Source: Curtobacterium sp. MCBA15_012 (GTDB taxonomy: Bacteria; Actinomycetota; Actinomycetes; Actinomycetales; Microbacteriaceae). Taken from it: 64,000 nt of DNA. The stretch's first letter is position 1, and each line of letters opens with the position of its first letter. The position numbers were made by a program, and so were the translations under genes. Shown piece after piece: positions 1 to 8,407 of this stretch. A model generated the notes under the pieces. It saw only the letters and a list, made by a program, of their open reading frames with translations. It was not told where the DNA came from and did not search any database. The DNA lies in assembly GCF_001864935.2 (NCBI RefSeq), contig NZ_CP126267.1:1674001-1738000 (forward strand), read 5' to 3'.

Positions 1-174
1 ACGCGCGGGTCCGGGACGACCGAGGGCGGGGTGGACGCGAACGCCACCAAGGCGCACCTCCTGGACGTGGCGCGACGACTCGACGTGCACGGACGTTCGT
101 CGATGACGAAGGACGAGCTCGTCGAGGCGATCAAGCGGGCCAACGACCGGGCGACGGCGGCGGCGCGGGAGTGA
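1..174 (+). CDS. Rho_N/SAP-like domain protein, C-terminal end (partial)
   Basis: Only the last 57 codons are inside the window; the reading frame is open from base 1 and stops at 172-174. The tail reads KAHLLDVARRLDVHGRSSMT followed by KDELVEAI, the short helix-extended loop-helix pattern of Rho-termination-factor N-terminal (SAP-like) domains. Actinobacteria have many small proteins ending in such a domain, often of unknown role with a presumed nucleic-acid-binding function. The start and any upstream domain lie outside the window. The domain match is by pattern recognition; the function is inferred. Confidence 0.6.
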   Translation, partial: TRGSGTTEGGVDANATKAHLLDVARRLDVHGRSSMTKDELVEAIKRANDRATAAARE

Positions 175-402
175 CGCGGGTGTTGGTGGGCGGGCCGCGG
201 ACGCCGTTCGTGCCGTCCACAAGGCGGCCGCCGCTCCTGCCGTGCACGCGGTGCGTTCCGCGACTGCCGCGCACTCGGCGCCCGCCGCGTCTGTCGCGCA
301 CCCGGCGCTTGCCACTCCTGCCGCGCCTGATCTGGCACCAGCACCCGACGCGCATGCCGCGCTGGGCATGTGGCGCCGGTCGACAGGAGTAGCGTGCCGC
401 GG

Positions 403-1371
403 ATGAACACCCCAGCTCTCCGTGGCAGCCGGATCCTCGGGTTCGGGCACCACCAGCCCTCGCGCGTCCTCACCAACGACGAACTGTCGACCATGGTCGA
501 CACGAACGACGAGTGGATCACCACCCGGACCGGGATCAAGACCCGGCACATCGCCGGGCCGGACGATTCGGTCGTGTCGATGGCCATCGAGGCCGGCCGC
601 AACGCCATCGCCGACGCCGGGCTCCAGCCGTCGGACATCGGCCTCGTCATCGTCGCCTCGACCACGCACCGCGAGCGGTCGCCGTACACCGCCGGACGTG
701 TCGCCGCCGCGCTCGGCATGGCGAACGGTCCCGCGCCGATCGACATCAACACCGCGTGCAGCGGGTTCGAGTACGCGATGGCACTGGCCGACCAGTCGAT
801 CCGCGTCGGTGCGTCCGACACCGCGCTGGTGATCGGCTCGGAGACGCTCTCGAGCATCGCCGACTGGTCCGACCGCTCGACCTGTGTCCTCGTCGGCGAC
901 GGCGCCGGAGCAGCGGTCCTCGGTGCATCCGACACCGCCGAGATCGGGCCCGTGTCGTGGGGGAGCGTGCCGCACCTCAACGAGGCCGTGCTCGTCACGC
1001 GCGACCCGGAGTACTTCACGCAGCAGGGGCGGTCGATCTACCGGTGGGCGATCACCGAGGCCGAGGGGCATGCGCGCGCCGTCGTGGAGGCTGCCGGGCT
1101 GACCCTCGACGACATCGAGGTCTTCGCGTTCCACCAGGCGAACCTGCGGATCATCGAACCGCTCGCGGCGGCGCTCGGGGGCGAGTCGAAGTACGTCGTG
1201 CGGGACGTCGTCGAGTCGGGCAACACCTCGGCGGCGAGTGTCCCGCTCGGGCTCTCGAAGGCGTGGTCGCGTGGTGAACTGCCCGAGGGCGTGCCGGCGC
1301 TGCTGTTCGGTTTCGGTGGCGGGTTCGCACACGCGGGCCAGGTCGTGACGACGCCGGTCCGGCGGCGCTGA
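403..1371 (+). CDS. Beta-ketoacyl-ACP synthase III family protein (FabH-like)
   Basis: Thiolase-fold condensing enzyme of 322 residues, a normal length for the family. The catalytic triad of the FabH class is visible: Cys in NTACSGFEYA, His in FAFHQANLRIIE and Asn in ESGNTSAASVPL. The N-terminal region has the usual VDTNDEWITTRTGI segment. FabH enzymes condense acyl-CoA with malonyl-ACP to start fatty-acid synthesis; because no fab or acp genes adjoin it, this may be a stand-alone paralogue used for another acyl condensation. An AGGAG at 385-389 lies 4 nt before an in-frame GTG (394) and 13 nt before the ATG (403), so translation could begin at either; the protein changes by three residues only. 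Family sure, substrate unknown. Confidence 0.88.
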   Translation: MNTPALRGSRILGFGHHQPSRVLTNDELSTMVDTNDEWITTRTGIKTRHIAGPDDSVVSMAIEAGRNAIADAGLQPSDIGLVIVASTTHRERSPYTAGRVAAALGMANGPAPIDINTACSGFEYAMALADQSIRVGASDTALVIGSETLSSIADWSDRSTCVLVGDGAGAAVLGASDTAEIGPVSWGSVPHLNEAVLVTRDPEYFTQQGRSIYRWAITEAEGHARAVVEAAGLTLDDIEVFAFHQANLRIIEPLAAALGGESKYVVRDVVESGNTSAASVPLGLSKAWSRGELPEGVPALLFGFGGGFAHAGQVVTTPVRRR

Positions 1372-1448
1372 GGCGCGTCGGCGGCGCGCGGCACCACCGG
1401 GTCGGGGTGGTCGAGGCTGCGCGTCGCTGACGCCCCCGACCGCCGGGG

Positions 1449-2372
1449 TCAGCGCAGGGCGGGATCGTCCCGGTCCGGGGTGTCGCCCCAGAGGTCCTCG
1501 TCCTGGTCCCGACCGCGGCGCCGCGAGCGTCCGCGCTGCTTCGGTTCCGAGGCCTTCCCGCCGTCGAGCGCCTTCTTCGCCTTGCGGTCCGACACCGGTT
1601 TCGCGTCGAGCACGATGGTGAAGTGGCGCGGCGGCAGGCCGAACCCCTCGCGCGACGCCTGGATCACCTTCCGCCCGAGGGCGTGGTTGCCGAGGCCACC
1701 CACCGCTGCGCCGATCCCGAAGGGGAGTGCACGGCCGAGGACCGATGCCCCCTGACGTGCGGCGAAACGCTTGATGAACTGGTCGCGCACCTTGCCGCCG
1801 ATGCCGTTCACGACCTGCTTCGGCAGCGTCGAGGTGACCATCTCGCCCCAGAAGGCCGTCCGCGCCTGACCACCGGCAGCCTGGCCCGCGAGCTGCTTGA
1901 TGAGCTGCGTCCCGGGCGAGCCGAGGATCAACGCCATGACGAGCGTGCGCGACCGCTCCGGGTCGTCGAGCGCGATGCCGTGGACCTCGGTCACCGACTG
2001 GGCGAACAGTGCCGTCGCCTCGAGGAAGCCCACCGTCTCGGCGCCGCTGAGCCCGAGGGCTGCGACCATCCCGACACCCGGGATCACCGCACTCGCGCCC
2101 ACGGCTGCACCGCCGGTCGTCACGGCTGTCAGGTACTGCCGTTCGAGGATCTGGACGACCTGCTGCGGGTCGGCGTCCGGGTGGCGCCGACGGATCGCGT
2201 TCACGTGCGCGACGACGACCGGCCGCTGGACGGCGATGACGCGGTCGAGCATCTTGACCCAGCCCGTCTGCTGCTCCTGCACGCGGCGTCCGTCCTGGTC
2301 GTCCGGGCCACCGGCGCGGACCGCTGCGGGCGGCATCGGCACGATCGCCTCGTTCTTCTGCTGTCGAGCCAT
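1449..2372 (-). CDS. Conserved hypothetical protein, Gly/Ala-rich core, basic tail
   Basis: A 307-residue protein starting at an ATG. Residues about 85-110 form a small-residue stretch (GGAAVGASAVIPGVGMVAAL) and a second one lies near 225 (PFGIGAAVGGLGNHALG), suggesting membrane-associated helices; the last about 50 residues are strongly charged (QRGRSRRRGRDQDEDLWG). The pattern is loosely like EcsC-type proteins, but I cannot confirm that. No catalytic motif was seen. It is convergent with the FabH-like gene, separated by 77 bp. Coding is supported by length and GC3 bias; function unknown. Confidence 0.7.
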   Translation of the reverse strand: MARQQKNEAIVPMPPAAVRAGGPDDQDGRRVQEQQTGWVKMLDRVIAVQRPVVVAHVNAIRRRHPDADPQQVVQILERQYLTAVTTGGAAVGASAVIPGVGMVAALGLSGAETVGFLEATALFAQSVTEVHGIALDDPERSRTLVMALILGSPGTQLIKQLAGQAAGGQARTAFWGEMVTSTLPKQVVNGIGGKVRDQFIKRFAARQGASVLGRALPFGIGAAVGGLGNHALGRKVIQASREGFGLPPRHFTIVLDAKPVSDRKAKKALDGGKASEPKQRGRSRRRGRDQDEDLWGDTPDRDDPALR

Positions 2373-2516
2373 GCGGCCGACCGTACCCGGACCGGGTGGG
2401 AGCGACGCCCGGGAGCGTCCCCCTGCGTGCGCTCTCGCCGGGGGCCGGAGCGGGAGCGGCTGCGCGTGCGGGGGCGGTCACGGGCGTCGGCGTCGGCCCG
2501 GATGTCTGCTCGGTAC

Positions 2517-3479
2517 TCATCGGCACGGCAACCCTGCCCGGACCAACGCCGCCCGCAGTCGTTCGGGGTCCATCAGGTCCGCCCAGGTGACCCGGACGAC
2601 CCGACGGACCGCTGCGAAGGAACGGACGAAGTCCTCACGCTGCTTCTCCTGCCAGTGCGCCTCGGCGGTCGAACGCCCGGCGAGCATCGCATCGTCCTCG
2701 TACTTCGCGCGTCCGTCGACCTCCACGACGACCCCGTGGTCGGGGAACCAGAAGTCGACGACCGCGTCGCGGTGCCCGGGCCGGACGAAGCGGTGTTGCT
2801 GGACGGGCTGCGCCAGCCCGAGCTGCCGGAACCGCACCCGGCACACGGACTCCGCCGGCGACCCGGACGCCGCCGACCCCATCTCGACCGCCGCCGCGAC
2901 CTTCGCGTGCCCCTTCCAGTCGGCCGAGCGCAGTTCGTCGACCAGCATCTCGGGCAGGATGCGCCGATCGTGCAGCGCTGCGTCGATCATCGGCAGCGCG
3001 CTGAGCAGCGGTTCGGTGGAAGCGACCTCGACGAGCACGTCGACGAGTGGTTCGACGACGACCCCGGCGAAGTCGGCCGGTCGGAACGGGGGCGTCCCGG
3101 ACCACCGGTCGGTGCCGGTGCTTGTCCGCTGCCTCGCCGGCCGGACGCGGAGCCGCGCGGTGGTCTCCGTCCGAGACCGTCGCGGGTCGCGGACCTCGAC
3201 ACGGTCCGGCGTCGGGCCGACGAACGGCAGCCCGTGAGCAGCCGCCGCGGACCGGTCCGACAGCACGAGGGGTGGCACGATCCGCGGTGCCGTCGCCCGG
3301 ACGAGCAACAGGTGCTGCTCCTCGGGACGCAGCCCGGCCACGTCCGCCGGGTCGACCAGCGCTCCCGGCCGCACCGCGACCAGGGTGCCGCGTCGGACCT
3401 GGCGCTGCAGGCTGCGGCGTTCCGCGGGCGGGAACCCGCTCGTCCGGATGAGCGGTACTGAGAGGACTCGTTCGTGCAT
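2517..3479 (-). CDS. DUF559-type endonuclease-like protein with AbiEi-like N-terminal region
   Basis: The start was set at the ATG whose complement is at 3477-3479 because the frame further upstream is only Arg-rich repeat. The product is 320 residues. The N-terminal half (FPPAERRSLQRQVRRGTLVA, then VRPGALV) resembles the winged-helix AbiEi-type region. The C-terminal part DAVVDFWFPDHGVVVEVDGR is the conserved D-x-W/F-x(n)-V-E-x-D-G nuclease-like core of DUF559 proteins. Such proteins are very common single genes in Microbacteriaceae; a type IV toxin-antitoxin role is often suggested by annotation but there is no AbiEii partner here. The biological role is unknown; the architecture call is fairly safe. 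Confidence 0.75.
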   Translation of the reverse strand: MHERVLSVPLIRTSGFPPAERRSLQRQVRRGTLVAVRPGALVDPADVAGLRPEEQHLLLVRATAPRIVPPLVLSDRSAAAAHGLPFVGPTPDRVEVRDPRRSRTETTARLRVRPARQRTSTGTDRWSGTPPFRPADFAGVVVEPLVDVLVEVASTEPLLSALPMIDAALHDRRILPEMLVDELRSADWKGHAKVAAAVEMGSAASGSPAESVCRVRFRQLGLAQPVQQHRFVRPGHRDAVVDFWFPDHGVVVEVDGRAKYEDDAMLAGRSTAEAHWQEKQREDFVRSFAAVRRVVRVTWADLMDPERLRAALVRAGLPCR

Positions 3480-3586
3480 GCCGGCAGCTTGTCGCGGTCG
3501 GGCCGAGGGACTGGCGGAAGAGGGCCGACCTGTGGATGGTGAGCCGCGCCTCCCGGCTGTGGAGGAACGCCGCGCGTGCCGGAGGC

Positions 3587-3762
3587 GACGTCGTCGACGT
3601 CGGACGTCAGCGGTGATGACGCTTCTTCGTGGGTGGGACGCATACGTGCGCGTGTTGCGACATCGTCGACGTCGGACGACAGCGGCAGTGACGCTTGTTC
3701 GCGCCCGGAACCGGTGCGTGCGCATGATGCGACATTGCCGACGTCGAACGACAGCGGCGGTG
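3587..3762. repeat. 72-bp tandem repeat, about 2.4 copies
   Basis: Units begin at 3587, 3659 and 3731, exactly 72 bp apart. Each opens with a GACATCGTCGACGTCGGACG-like block followed by AGCGGYRGTGACGCTT; the inner part of the unit is more diverged and the third copy is cut after about 32 bp. The period is a multiple of three, so Arg-rich frames run through on both strands, but none has a ribosome binding site. It lies between the start of the DUF559-like gene and the end of fliW. Confidence 0.8.
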
Positions 3763-3814
3763 TCGATCACCAGCGGCGACCCGCAGCCCGGGCGTCCCCG
3801 CCCGGCCCGGCACC

Positions 3815-4183
3815 TCAGCGCCGGGCGAGCTCCGCGCGCAGCGGCAGGTCCTGGTCCTCGAGGATGAACTGCGCCCCCACGGCCGTCCGGGCGTTGACCA
3901 CCACGGGCGCGAGCAGGTTGACGGTCGTCGGCTCCGCGCCGGGGTTCGCCACGACGAGCAGCATCGCCTCAGCAGGGTCGGTCAGCCCGATCGTGGCGGC
4001 CTGCTCGTCGGACAGCTCGGGCGCGTAGTCGGGCAGGTGCACCGCGGCGTCGAGCACGAACAGCCGGGCGTCCTCGCCGGTGAGCGCGAAGAGCCCCTCG
4101 ACGCCGTCGACCGGCACGAGCGAGAACACCGGCGCGGGGGACAGGCCGAACGGGGGCACGGGGAAGGTCAGGTCGATGCTCAT
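3815..4183 (-). CDS. fliW: Flagellar assembly factor FliW
   Basis: A 122-residue protein, short like other FliW. It carries the usual FPVPPFGLSPAPVFSLVPVD opening, the LFVLDAA segment and the DPAEAMLLVVANPG / TVNLLAPVVVN core. In Bacillus and Campylobacter FliW binds flagellin and antagonises the translational repressor CsrA, linking secretion of flagellin to its synthesis. It is the last gene of the minus-strand run flgN-flgK-flgL-fliW and its start overlaps the flgL stop by 4 nt (ATGA), so it is translationally coupled. No csrA gene follows it, which is the usual arrangement elsewhere; its target here is therefore open. Confidence 0.93.
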   Translation of the reverse strand: MSIDLTFPVPPFGLSPAPVFSLVPVDGVEGLFALTGEDARLFVLDAAVHLPDYAPELSDEQAATIGLTDPAEAMLLVVANPGAEPTTVNLLAPVVVNARTAVGAQFILEDQDLPLRAELARR

Positions 4184-5061
4184 CGGAGGTAGTCCATCAG
4201 GGTCGGCTGCAGGACCTTCGCGGTGACGGCGAGGGCTGCCTGGTAGGTGGTCTGCTGCACCTGGAGGTCGAGGACGGCGCCGGCGAGGTCGAGGTCCTCG
4301 ATGCCGGAACGGCGGTTCTCGAGCGACACGGACGTCGACTTCAGCGTGTCCTGGGCGGTGAGCGCCGCGGCGTGGCGGACGCCGACGTCGGCCTGGGTCG
4401 CGCGCACGGCGTCGATCGCACCGTCGACGTCGTTCAGCCGCGGGTTGACGTTCACGCCGGCCTGCAGGTCGGACACGATGCGGTCGATCACGGCGAACGC
4501 CGAGGTGTCACCGGAGCCGAAGGCCGCGGCGCCGGGGGTGTCCACCCGGATCGTGGAGCCGTCGCCGACGCGGCGCTGCACGGCCGTGGTGGCGGTCGCG
4601 AAGCCGGTGCCGGGCGTGTACGCGGCAGCGTCGGTGGAGGAGCCGGCGAACACCGACCGGGTGCCGTACGTGGTGTTCGCGGCGGCCTCGAGGTCGGTCT
4701 TCAGGCCGCGGAGCTCGGTGATGAACGCGTCGCGCTCGGTGGTGCCCATCGTGCCGGAGTTCGCGGCCTGCACGGTGAGGTCGCGCACCTTGCCGAGCAC
4801 CGAGTAGGCCCCGGTCAGGGTGCTGTCGGTCGTCGCGAGCCAGCCGACGGCGTCGTCCGCGTTGCGGGCGTACTGCGCCGCGGCGGCCTGCTCCTTGCGG
4901 ACCTGCATCGCCGAGCCGGTGCCGACCGGGTCGTCCGACGGGCGGGCGATCGCCTTGAGCGTGGTGGCGCGCTGGGTCGCCTCGGCGACGCGGGCCGCGT
5001 TCGCCTGCAGCCGCTCGCCGGCGGCCGCCATCGACATTTGGGTGGTCACACGGGTGATCAC
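4180..5061 (-). CDS. flgL: Flagellar hook-filament junction protein FlgL (HAP3)
   Basis: Starts at GTG 5061 (MITRVTTQMSMAAAGERLQA); 293 residues. The N-terminal helix matches flagellin-family D0/D1 (ARPSDDPVGTGSAMQVRKE equals the typical RPSDDP motif) and the C-terminus (GAVLDLQVQQTTYQAALAVT, then AKVLQPTLMDYLR) is the matching D0 helix. FlgL forms the adaptor ring on which the filament grows. It lies 2 nt after flgK and overlaps fliW by 4 nt, all in one operon that appears to be driven by the sigma-28-type promoter ahead of flgN. Confidence 0.95.
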   Translation of the reverse strand: MITRVTTQMSMAAAGERLQANAARVAEATQRATTLKAIARPSDDPVGTGSAMQVRKEQAAAAQYARNADDAVGWLATTDSTLTGAYSVLGKVRDLTVQAANSGTMGTTERDAFITELRGLKTDLEAAANTTYGTRSVFAGSSTDAAAYTPGTGFATATTAVQRRVGDGSTIRVDTPGAAAFGSGDTSAFAVIDRIVSDLQAGVNVNPRLNDVDGAIDAVRATQADVGVRHAAALTAQDTLKSTSVSLENRRSGIEDLDLAGAVLDLQVQQTTYQAALAVTAKVLQPTLMDYLR

Positions 5062-5063
5062 GG

Positions 5064-6482
5064 TCAGCCCCTCCCGACGAGTCCGACGCGGTTGATGAGG
5101 GTGTCGAGCATCTCGTCGACCGCGGTCAGGACGCGCGCCGCGCCCTGGTACGCGTGCTGGTAGCTCAGCAGGTTCACGTTCTCCTCGTCGAGGTCGACGC
5201 CGGCACCCGACTGCTGCTGGGTCCGTGCGCTGGTGAGTGCGAGGCCGGTCAGCGTCGATTCCGACGTCGCCGTCCTGGAGGCGCTGCCCACCCCCGCCAC
5301 GAAGCCCGCCCAGGTGCTGTCCGCACCTCCGGCGACCGTGCCGAGTCGCGAGAGCGCGTCGGCGAACGAGTCGTCGAGCTGGTTCGCCGCGTTCCGCGTC
5401 GCCAGGCCGGACCCGTCCACGGGGACGACCGACAGGCCCTGGGCCGCGGGCGTCCCCGCCGCGAGGGCGAAGAACGGTGCACCGGTGGTGCCGGTGGGCG
5501 TCGTGCCACGGGCGTGTGCCGCGTTGACGGTCGTCGCCAGGGCGGTCGCGACCGCGTCGTAGGACGCCGCGGCCTCGGCCAGGGCACCGCCGGTGCCGGA
5601 CGACGCGGGGGCCAGCAGTGACAGTGCGCCGCCGATCGACCCGCCGCCGAGGGCGACGTCGCGCGGCTCGGCACCGGCCCACTGCAGGGTCACGGGGTGG
5701 CCGTCGGCCATGCGGTCGGCACCGGCGAGCTGCACGGTGCGGGCGTCGGTGCCCTGCACGAGGGCGTTGCCGTCGAGGAGCACGTCGACCGTGCCGTCGG
5801 CGTGCGCCCGCACGGTCCCGCCGGCGAGCCCGGCGATCTGCTGGGTGAGCTGGTCGCGCTGGTCCATCAGCTCGTTCGCGCTCCCGCCGGAGGCGAGGGT
5901 CGAGCGGATCCGGCCGTTGAGGTCGGCGACCTGCGCGGCAGCGTCGTTGAGCTGGCCGACCTGCGTCGCGGCGGTGGCCCGGACGGTGGTCCACTGTGCG
6001 TCGACGGCGCGGGACCCGGAGGCGAGGGCGCCGGCGACGGTCGACGCGGACGCGATCACCGAGGACGCGGCGCCGGGGTCGTCCGGGTGGGCGGCGAGGC
6101 CGCTCCACGAGGACCAGAAGGCGTCGAGCTTGGCGGACAGACCGTCCTTGCCCGGTTCGTGCAGCCCGTCCTCGAGGTCGGACAGTGCGGTGGCGCGGGT
6201 CCTCGCCCACGTCGAGGAGCCCGTCGCGACGCGGAGCCCCGCGTCCAGCGTCAGGGAGCCGAGCCGTGCGATGCCGTCGACCGAGACGCCCTGACCGGCG
6301 AGGGCCGCGGTGCCGTGCACGAAGCCGGTCTGGACGGTGGGGATCGACGACTGCGTGACCCGCTGCCGGGTGTAGCCGGCGGTGCCGGCGTTGGCGATGT
6401 TCTGCCCGGTGACGTCGATGCCGGTGCGCGCAGCGGTCAGGCCGGAGTACGCGGTCGCGAGGGATCCGAAGGTGCTCACCAC
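5064..6482 (-). CDS. flgK: Flagellar hook-associated protein FlgK (HAP1)
   Basis: A 472-residue axial protein, near the usual length. The N-terminus (TFGSLATAYSGLTAARTGID, then VTGQNIANAGTAGYTRQ) contains the flagellar rod/hook N-terminal signature, and the C-terminus (DEENVNLLSYQHAYQGAARV) is the matching FlgK C-terminal helix. FlgK is the first hook-filament junction protein. Two GTG codons in tandem (6482 and 6479) can serve as start. The flgN stop is 4 nt upstream, so FlgK follows its presumed export chaperone directly. Confidence 0.95.
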   Translation of the reverse strand: MVSTFGSLATAYSGLTAARTGIDVTGQNIANAGTAGYTRQRVTQSSIPTVQTGFVHGTAALAGQGVSVDGIARLGSLTLDAGLRVATGSSTWARTRATALSDLEDGLHEPGKDGLSAKLDAFWSSWSGLAAHPDDPGAASSVIASASTVAGALASGSRAVDAQWTTVRATAATQVGQLNDAAAQVADLNGRIRSTLASGGSANELMDQRDQLTQQIAGLAGGTVRAHADGTVDVLLDGNALVQGTDARTVQLAGADRMADGHPVTLQWAGAEPRDVALGGGSIGGALSLLAPASSGTGGALAEAAASYDAVATALATTVNAAHARGTTPTGTTGAPFFALAAGTPAAQGLSVVPVDGSGLATRNAANQLDDSFADALSRLGTVAGGADSTWAGFVAGVGSASRTATSESTLTGLALTSARTQQQSGAGVDLDEENVNLLSYQHAYQGAARVLTAVDEMLDTLINRVGLVGRG

Positions 6483-6486
6483 GGTG

Positions 6487-6975
6487 CTACAGGGTCCCCT
6501 CGAACAGGCGGGCGCCGTCGGAGCCGGTGGCCCCCGACGAGCCGGAGGCGTCGTACGTGGCCGCGGAGGTGACCGACCCGGCGAGGGTCTCCTCGGTCGC
6601 CTGGGCGGCGGTGCGGAGGAAGCGGTCGTTCTCGTCGCGGAGGGCGCCGATCTGCGTCGTGAGCTCCATCATCGCGGTGAGGTGGGCGGCGAGGATCTCA
6701 CCCCACGGACCGGCGGGTGCGGCGGCGACGACGTCGCGCAGCGGTGCCTCGGAGGGCACGCCCCACTCCTCGGCGACGGCAGCGCTCGACGCGGCACGCT
6801 CGAGGCCGGTGCTGCGGAGGCGCTCGAGGACCTGCTCGACCTCGCGGCTGGCGTGCGAGACCCAGCGGGAGCGCCCGGCGGCGAGCAGGAGCTGCTCCTC
6901 CTCGAGCTTGAAGGTGAGCAGTTCGAGCAGTTCACGCTCGCGCCAGAGGACGGCGGACAGGTCGTTCACGCTCAT
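6487..6975 (-). CDS. flgN: FlgN-like flagellar export chaperone
   Basis: A 162-residue, mostly helical, acidic protein (WRERELLELLTFKLEEEQLL) in the FlgN family, chaperones for FlgK and FlgL, the two genes that follow. Start ATG 6975 is preceded by a strong GGGAGGAG ribosome binding site. It is the first gene of the minus-strand flagellar operon and lies about 75 bp downstream of a sigma-28-type promoter (7078-7050). The helical profile and gene position support FlgN; sequence identity in this family is always low. Confidence 0.82.
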   Translation of the reverse strand: MSVNDLSAVLWRERELLELLTFKLEEEQLLLAAGRSRWVSHASREVEQVLERLRSTGLERAASSAAVAEEWGVPSEAPLRDVVAAAPAGPWGEILAAHLTAMMELTTQIGALRDENDRFLRTAAQATEETLAGSVTSAATYDASGSSGATGSDGARLFEGTL

Positions 6976-7422
6976 CAGCTCCTCCCGGGGGACGGGTCGG
7001 TCGGGGTTCGTTCGGGTCGGTCGGTCCGCCTTCCGGTGGACACCGACGACTATCGACGCAGCGGGACGCGGCGTAAGCACCGACGGACGCGAGAATCCGT
7101 CAGGGAAGCACGCCGCGCCTCCCGTCCGTACCCGTGCTGGGGGACAAGAACGACCGTTCCCCGCCCTGGGTCCCCAGAAATGCCGACCGGGGAACCCCCG
7201 ATGCACCCCCGCACTGGGGTCGATCCTGACAGCGCTCACGGGTTTCACAGCCGATACATTCGAACGGCACGCGGGGGACAGACCCCGCACCGCATCGCAG
7301 GGATGCGGGCACCGCCCGGACGGATCCAGGCGGCTCTTCGGCGTACACCACGGCCCTCCGCAGGCCGTCGTCCGTCGTGCCCAGGGACGGGTCAGTCACG
7401 CAGGTCGACCAGGGGATGGAAC
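6976..7422. other. Divergent intergenic region between flgN and the sigma factor gene
   Basis: 447 bp without a convincing gene. It holds the minus-strand flagellar promoter (7050-7078), one half of the GGACGGGAGGC repeat family (7117-7127), and an isolated GCCGATAC (7250-7257) that looks like a sigma-28 -10 box but lacks the matching -35 at the spacing used elsewhere in the window. It must also contain the promoter for the sigma gene, which I could not place. Confidence 0.6.
7050..7078 (-). promoter_or_regulatory. Sigma-28-type promoter of the flgN-flgK-flgL-fliW operon
   Basis: On the minus strand GCTTACG (7078-7072), 14 bases, GTCGATAG (7057-7050). The same two boxes with 14- or 15-base spacing occur before fliC, flgB, flbD and fliM. 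They resemble the known FliA/SigD consensus TAAA-N14-16-GCCGATAA. Predicted leader about 65-70 nt. Confidence 0.75.
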
Positions 7423-8238
7423 ATGGACCGGAACGCACGCAACGCGATGATCGTGGAGCACCTGCCGCTCGTCGGCTACATCGTCGCCGACGTCCGTTCC
7501 CGCGCCACCCACCTGGACCGTGACGACCTCGCCGCCGTCGGGTCGCTGGCCCTCGTCGCCGCGGCCGAGGCGTTCGACCCCGAGCTCGGTGTGCCCTTCG
7601 GTGCGTACGCCCGCACCCGGATCGCGGGCGCCCTCGCCGACGACATGCGTTCCGCCGACTGGGCGTCGCGCGGCACCCGGAAGCGGATCCGCGAGACCCT
7701 CGCCACGCAGGAGGCGCTGTCCGCCCGACTCGGCCGGAGCGTCGGCGTGCAGGAGATCGCCGACGCGATGGGTGTCGACCGGCAGACCGCGGCCGGCGCC
7801 ATGAGCGACGCCGCCCGCACGGTCGGTCCGATCGACGAGACGGTGCACGACACCCTCGCCGCCGACCAGCCGCTGCCGGGCGAGGACCTGCTCGCGGCCG
7901 AGAAGCGCCGCTACCTCCGGGCCGCGGTCGCCGCGCTGCCCGAGCGGATGCGGTACGTGGTCGAGAACGTGTACTTCGGCGACCGCACGGTGACCGAGGT
8001 CGCCGCCGAGCTCGGCATCACGCACTCGGCCGTGTCGCAGCAGCGCTCCGAGGCGATGCGGCTGCTCCGCGACGGGCTCGCCGAGCACTACGGCGACGGG
8101 ACCGCGGTCGAGCCGGCCTCGCGGACGACGGCGGCGCGACGGAGCGCGTACCTGGCGCGGGTCGCGGCGAACGCGAGTGCCGGGGTCGCGCGTGCGGTGC
8201 ACGAGGTCGCGGTGCCGACGGCCGTGGCGGCGGGCTAG
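7423..8238 (+). CDS. fliA: RNA polymerase sigma factor of the FliA/WhiG/SigD type
   Basis: A 271-residue group-3 sigma factor. Region 2 is seen in LPLVGYIVADVRSRATHLDR and DDLAAVGSLALVAAAEAFDP, then PFGAYARTRIAGALADDMRS with the W following; region 3 in VGVQEIADAMGVDRQTAAGA; region 4 in LPERMRYVVENVYFGDRT followed by VAAELGITHSAVSQQRSEA. It should direct transcription from the GCTWACG/GCCGATAG promoters found in this window. The start is ATG 7423 after AGGGGATGG. The C-terminus carries about 45 extra Ala/Arg-rich residues beyond region 4. No flgM-like anti-sigma gene is present next to it. Confidence 0.92.
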   Translation: MDRNARNAMIVEHLPLVGYIVADVRSRATHLDRDDLAAVGSLALVAAAEAFDPELGVPFGAYARTRIAGALADDMRSADWASRGTRKRIRETLATQEALSARLGRSVGVQEIADAMGVDRQTAAGAMSDAARTVGPIDETVHDTLAADQPLPGEDLLAAEKRRYLRAAVAALPERMRYVVENVYFGDRTVTEVAAELGITHSAVSQQRSEAMRLLRDGLAEHYGDGTAVEPASRTTAARRSAYLARVAANASAGVARAVHEVAVPTAVAAG

Positions 8239-8315
8239 GCCTGCGGCTCGCACCGCTCGAGTCTCGCTCCGGCTCGCGCCGCTCAAGACTTCTCGACGAG
8301 GAAATCTCGTCGGGC

Positions 8316-8344
8316 GCTAACGACCTCGGCGCACCTGCCGAGAG
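8316..8344 (+). promoter_or_regulatory. Sigma-28-type promoter of fliC
   Basis: GCTAACG (8316-8322), 14 bases, GCCGAGAG (8337-8344), about 57-60 nt before the fliC ATG. Just upstream (8294-8312) a CGACGAG-GAAAT-CTCGTCG inverted repeat could be the sigma gene terminator or an operator. Confidence 0.78.
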
Positions 8345-8407
8345 TCACCCGTGTCAGCCCATGGACGGGCAGACACCACCACCCAAGGATTCACGGAGGA
8401 AACCACC

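Noticed and set aside
1623..3461. Long plus-strand open frame antisense to two minus-strand genes
   Set aside because: Arg/Asp-rich product typical of GC-rich antisense frames, no ribosome site, and good minus-strand genes occupy the same DNA.
3587..3762. CRISPR array
   Set aside because: Period of 72 bp without a short conserved repeat and unique spacers, only about 2.4 copies, and no cas genes.
3480..3770. N-terminal extension of the DUF559-like gene through the tandem repeat
   Set aside because: The extension is only Arg-rich repeat translation; the ATG at 3479 begins the recognisable domain.
7250..7257. GCCGATAC as a sixth sigma-28-type promoter for the sigma gene
   Set aside because: The -10-like box is present, but the expected -35 position (7229-7235) reads ACAGCGC and does not match GCTWACG; kept only as a note.
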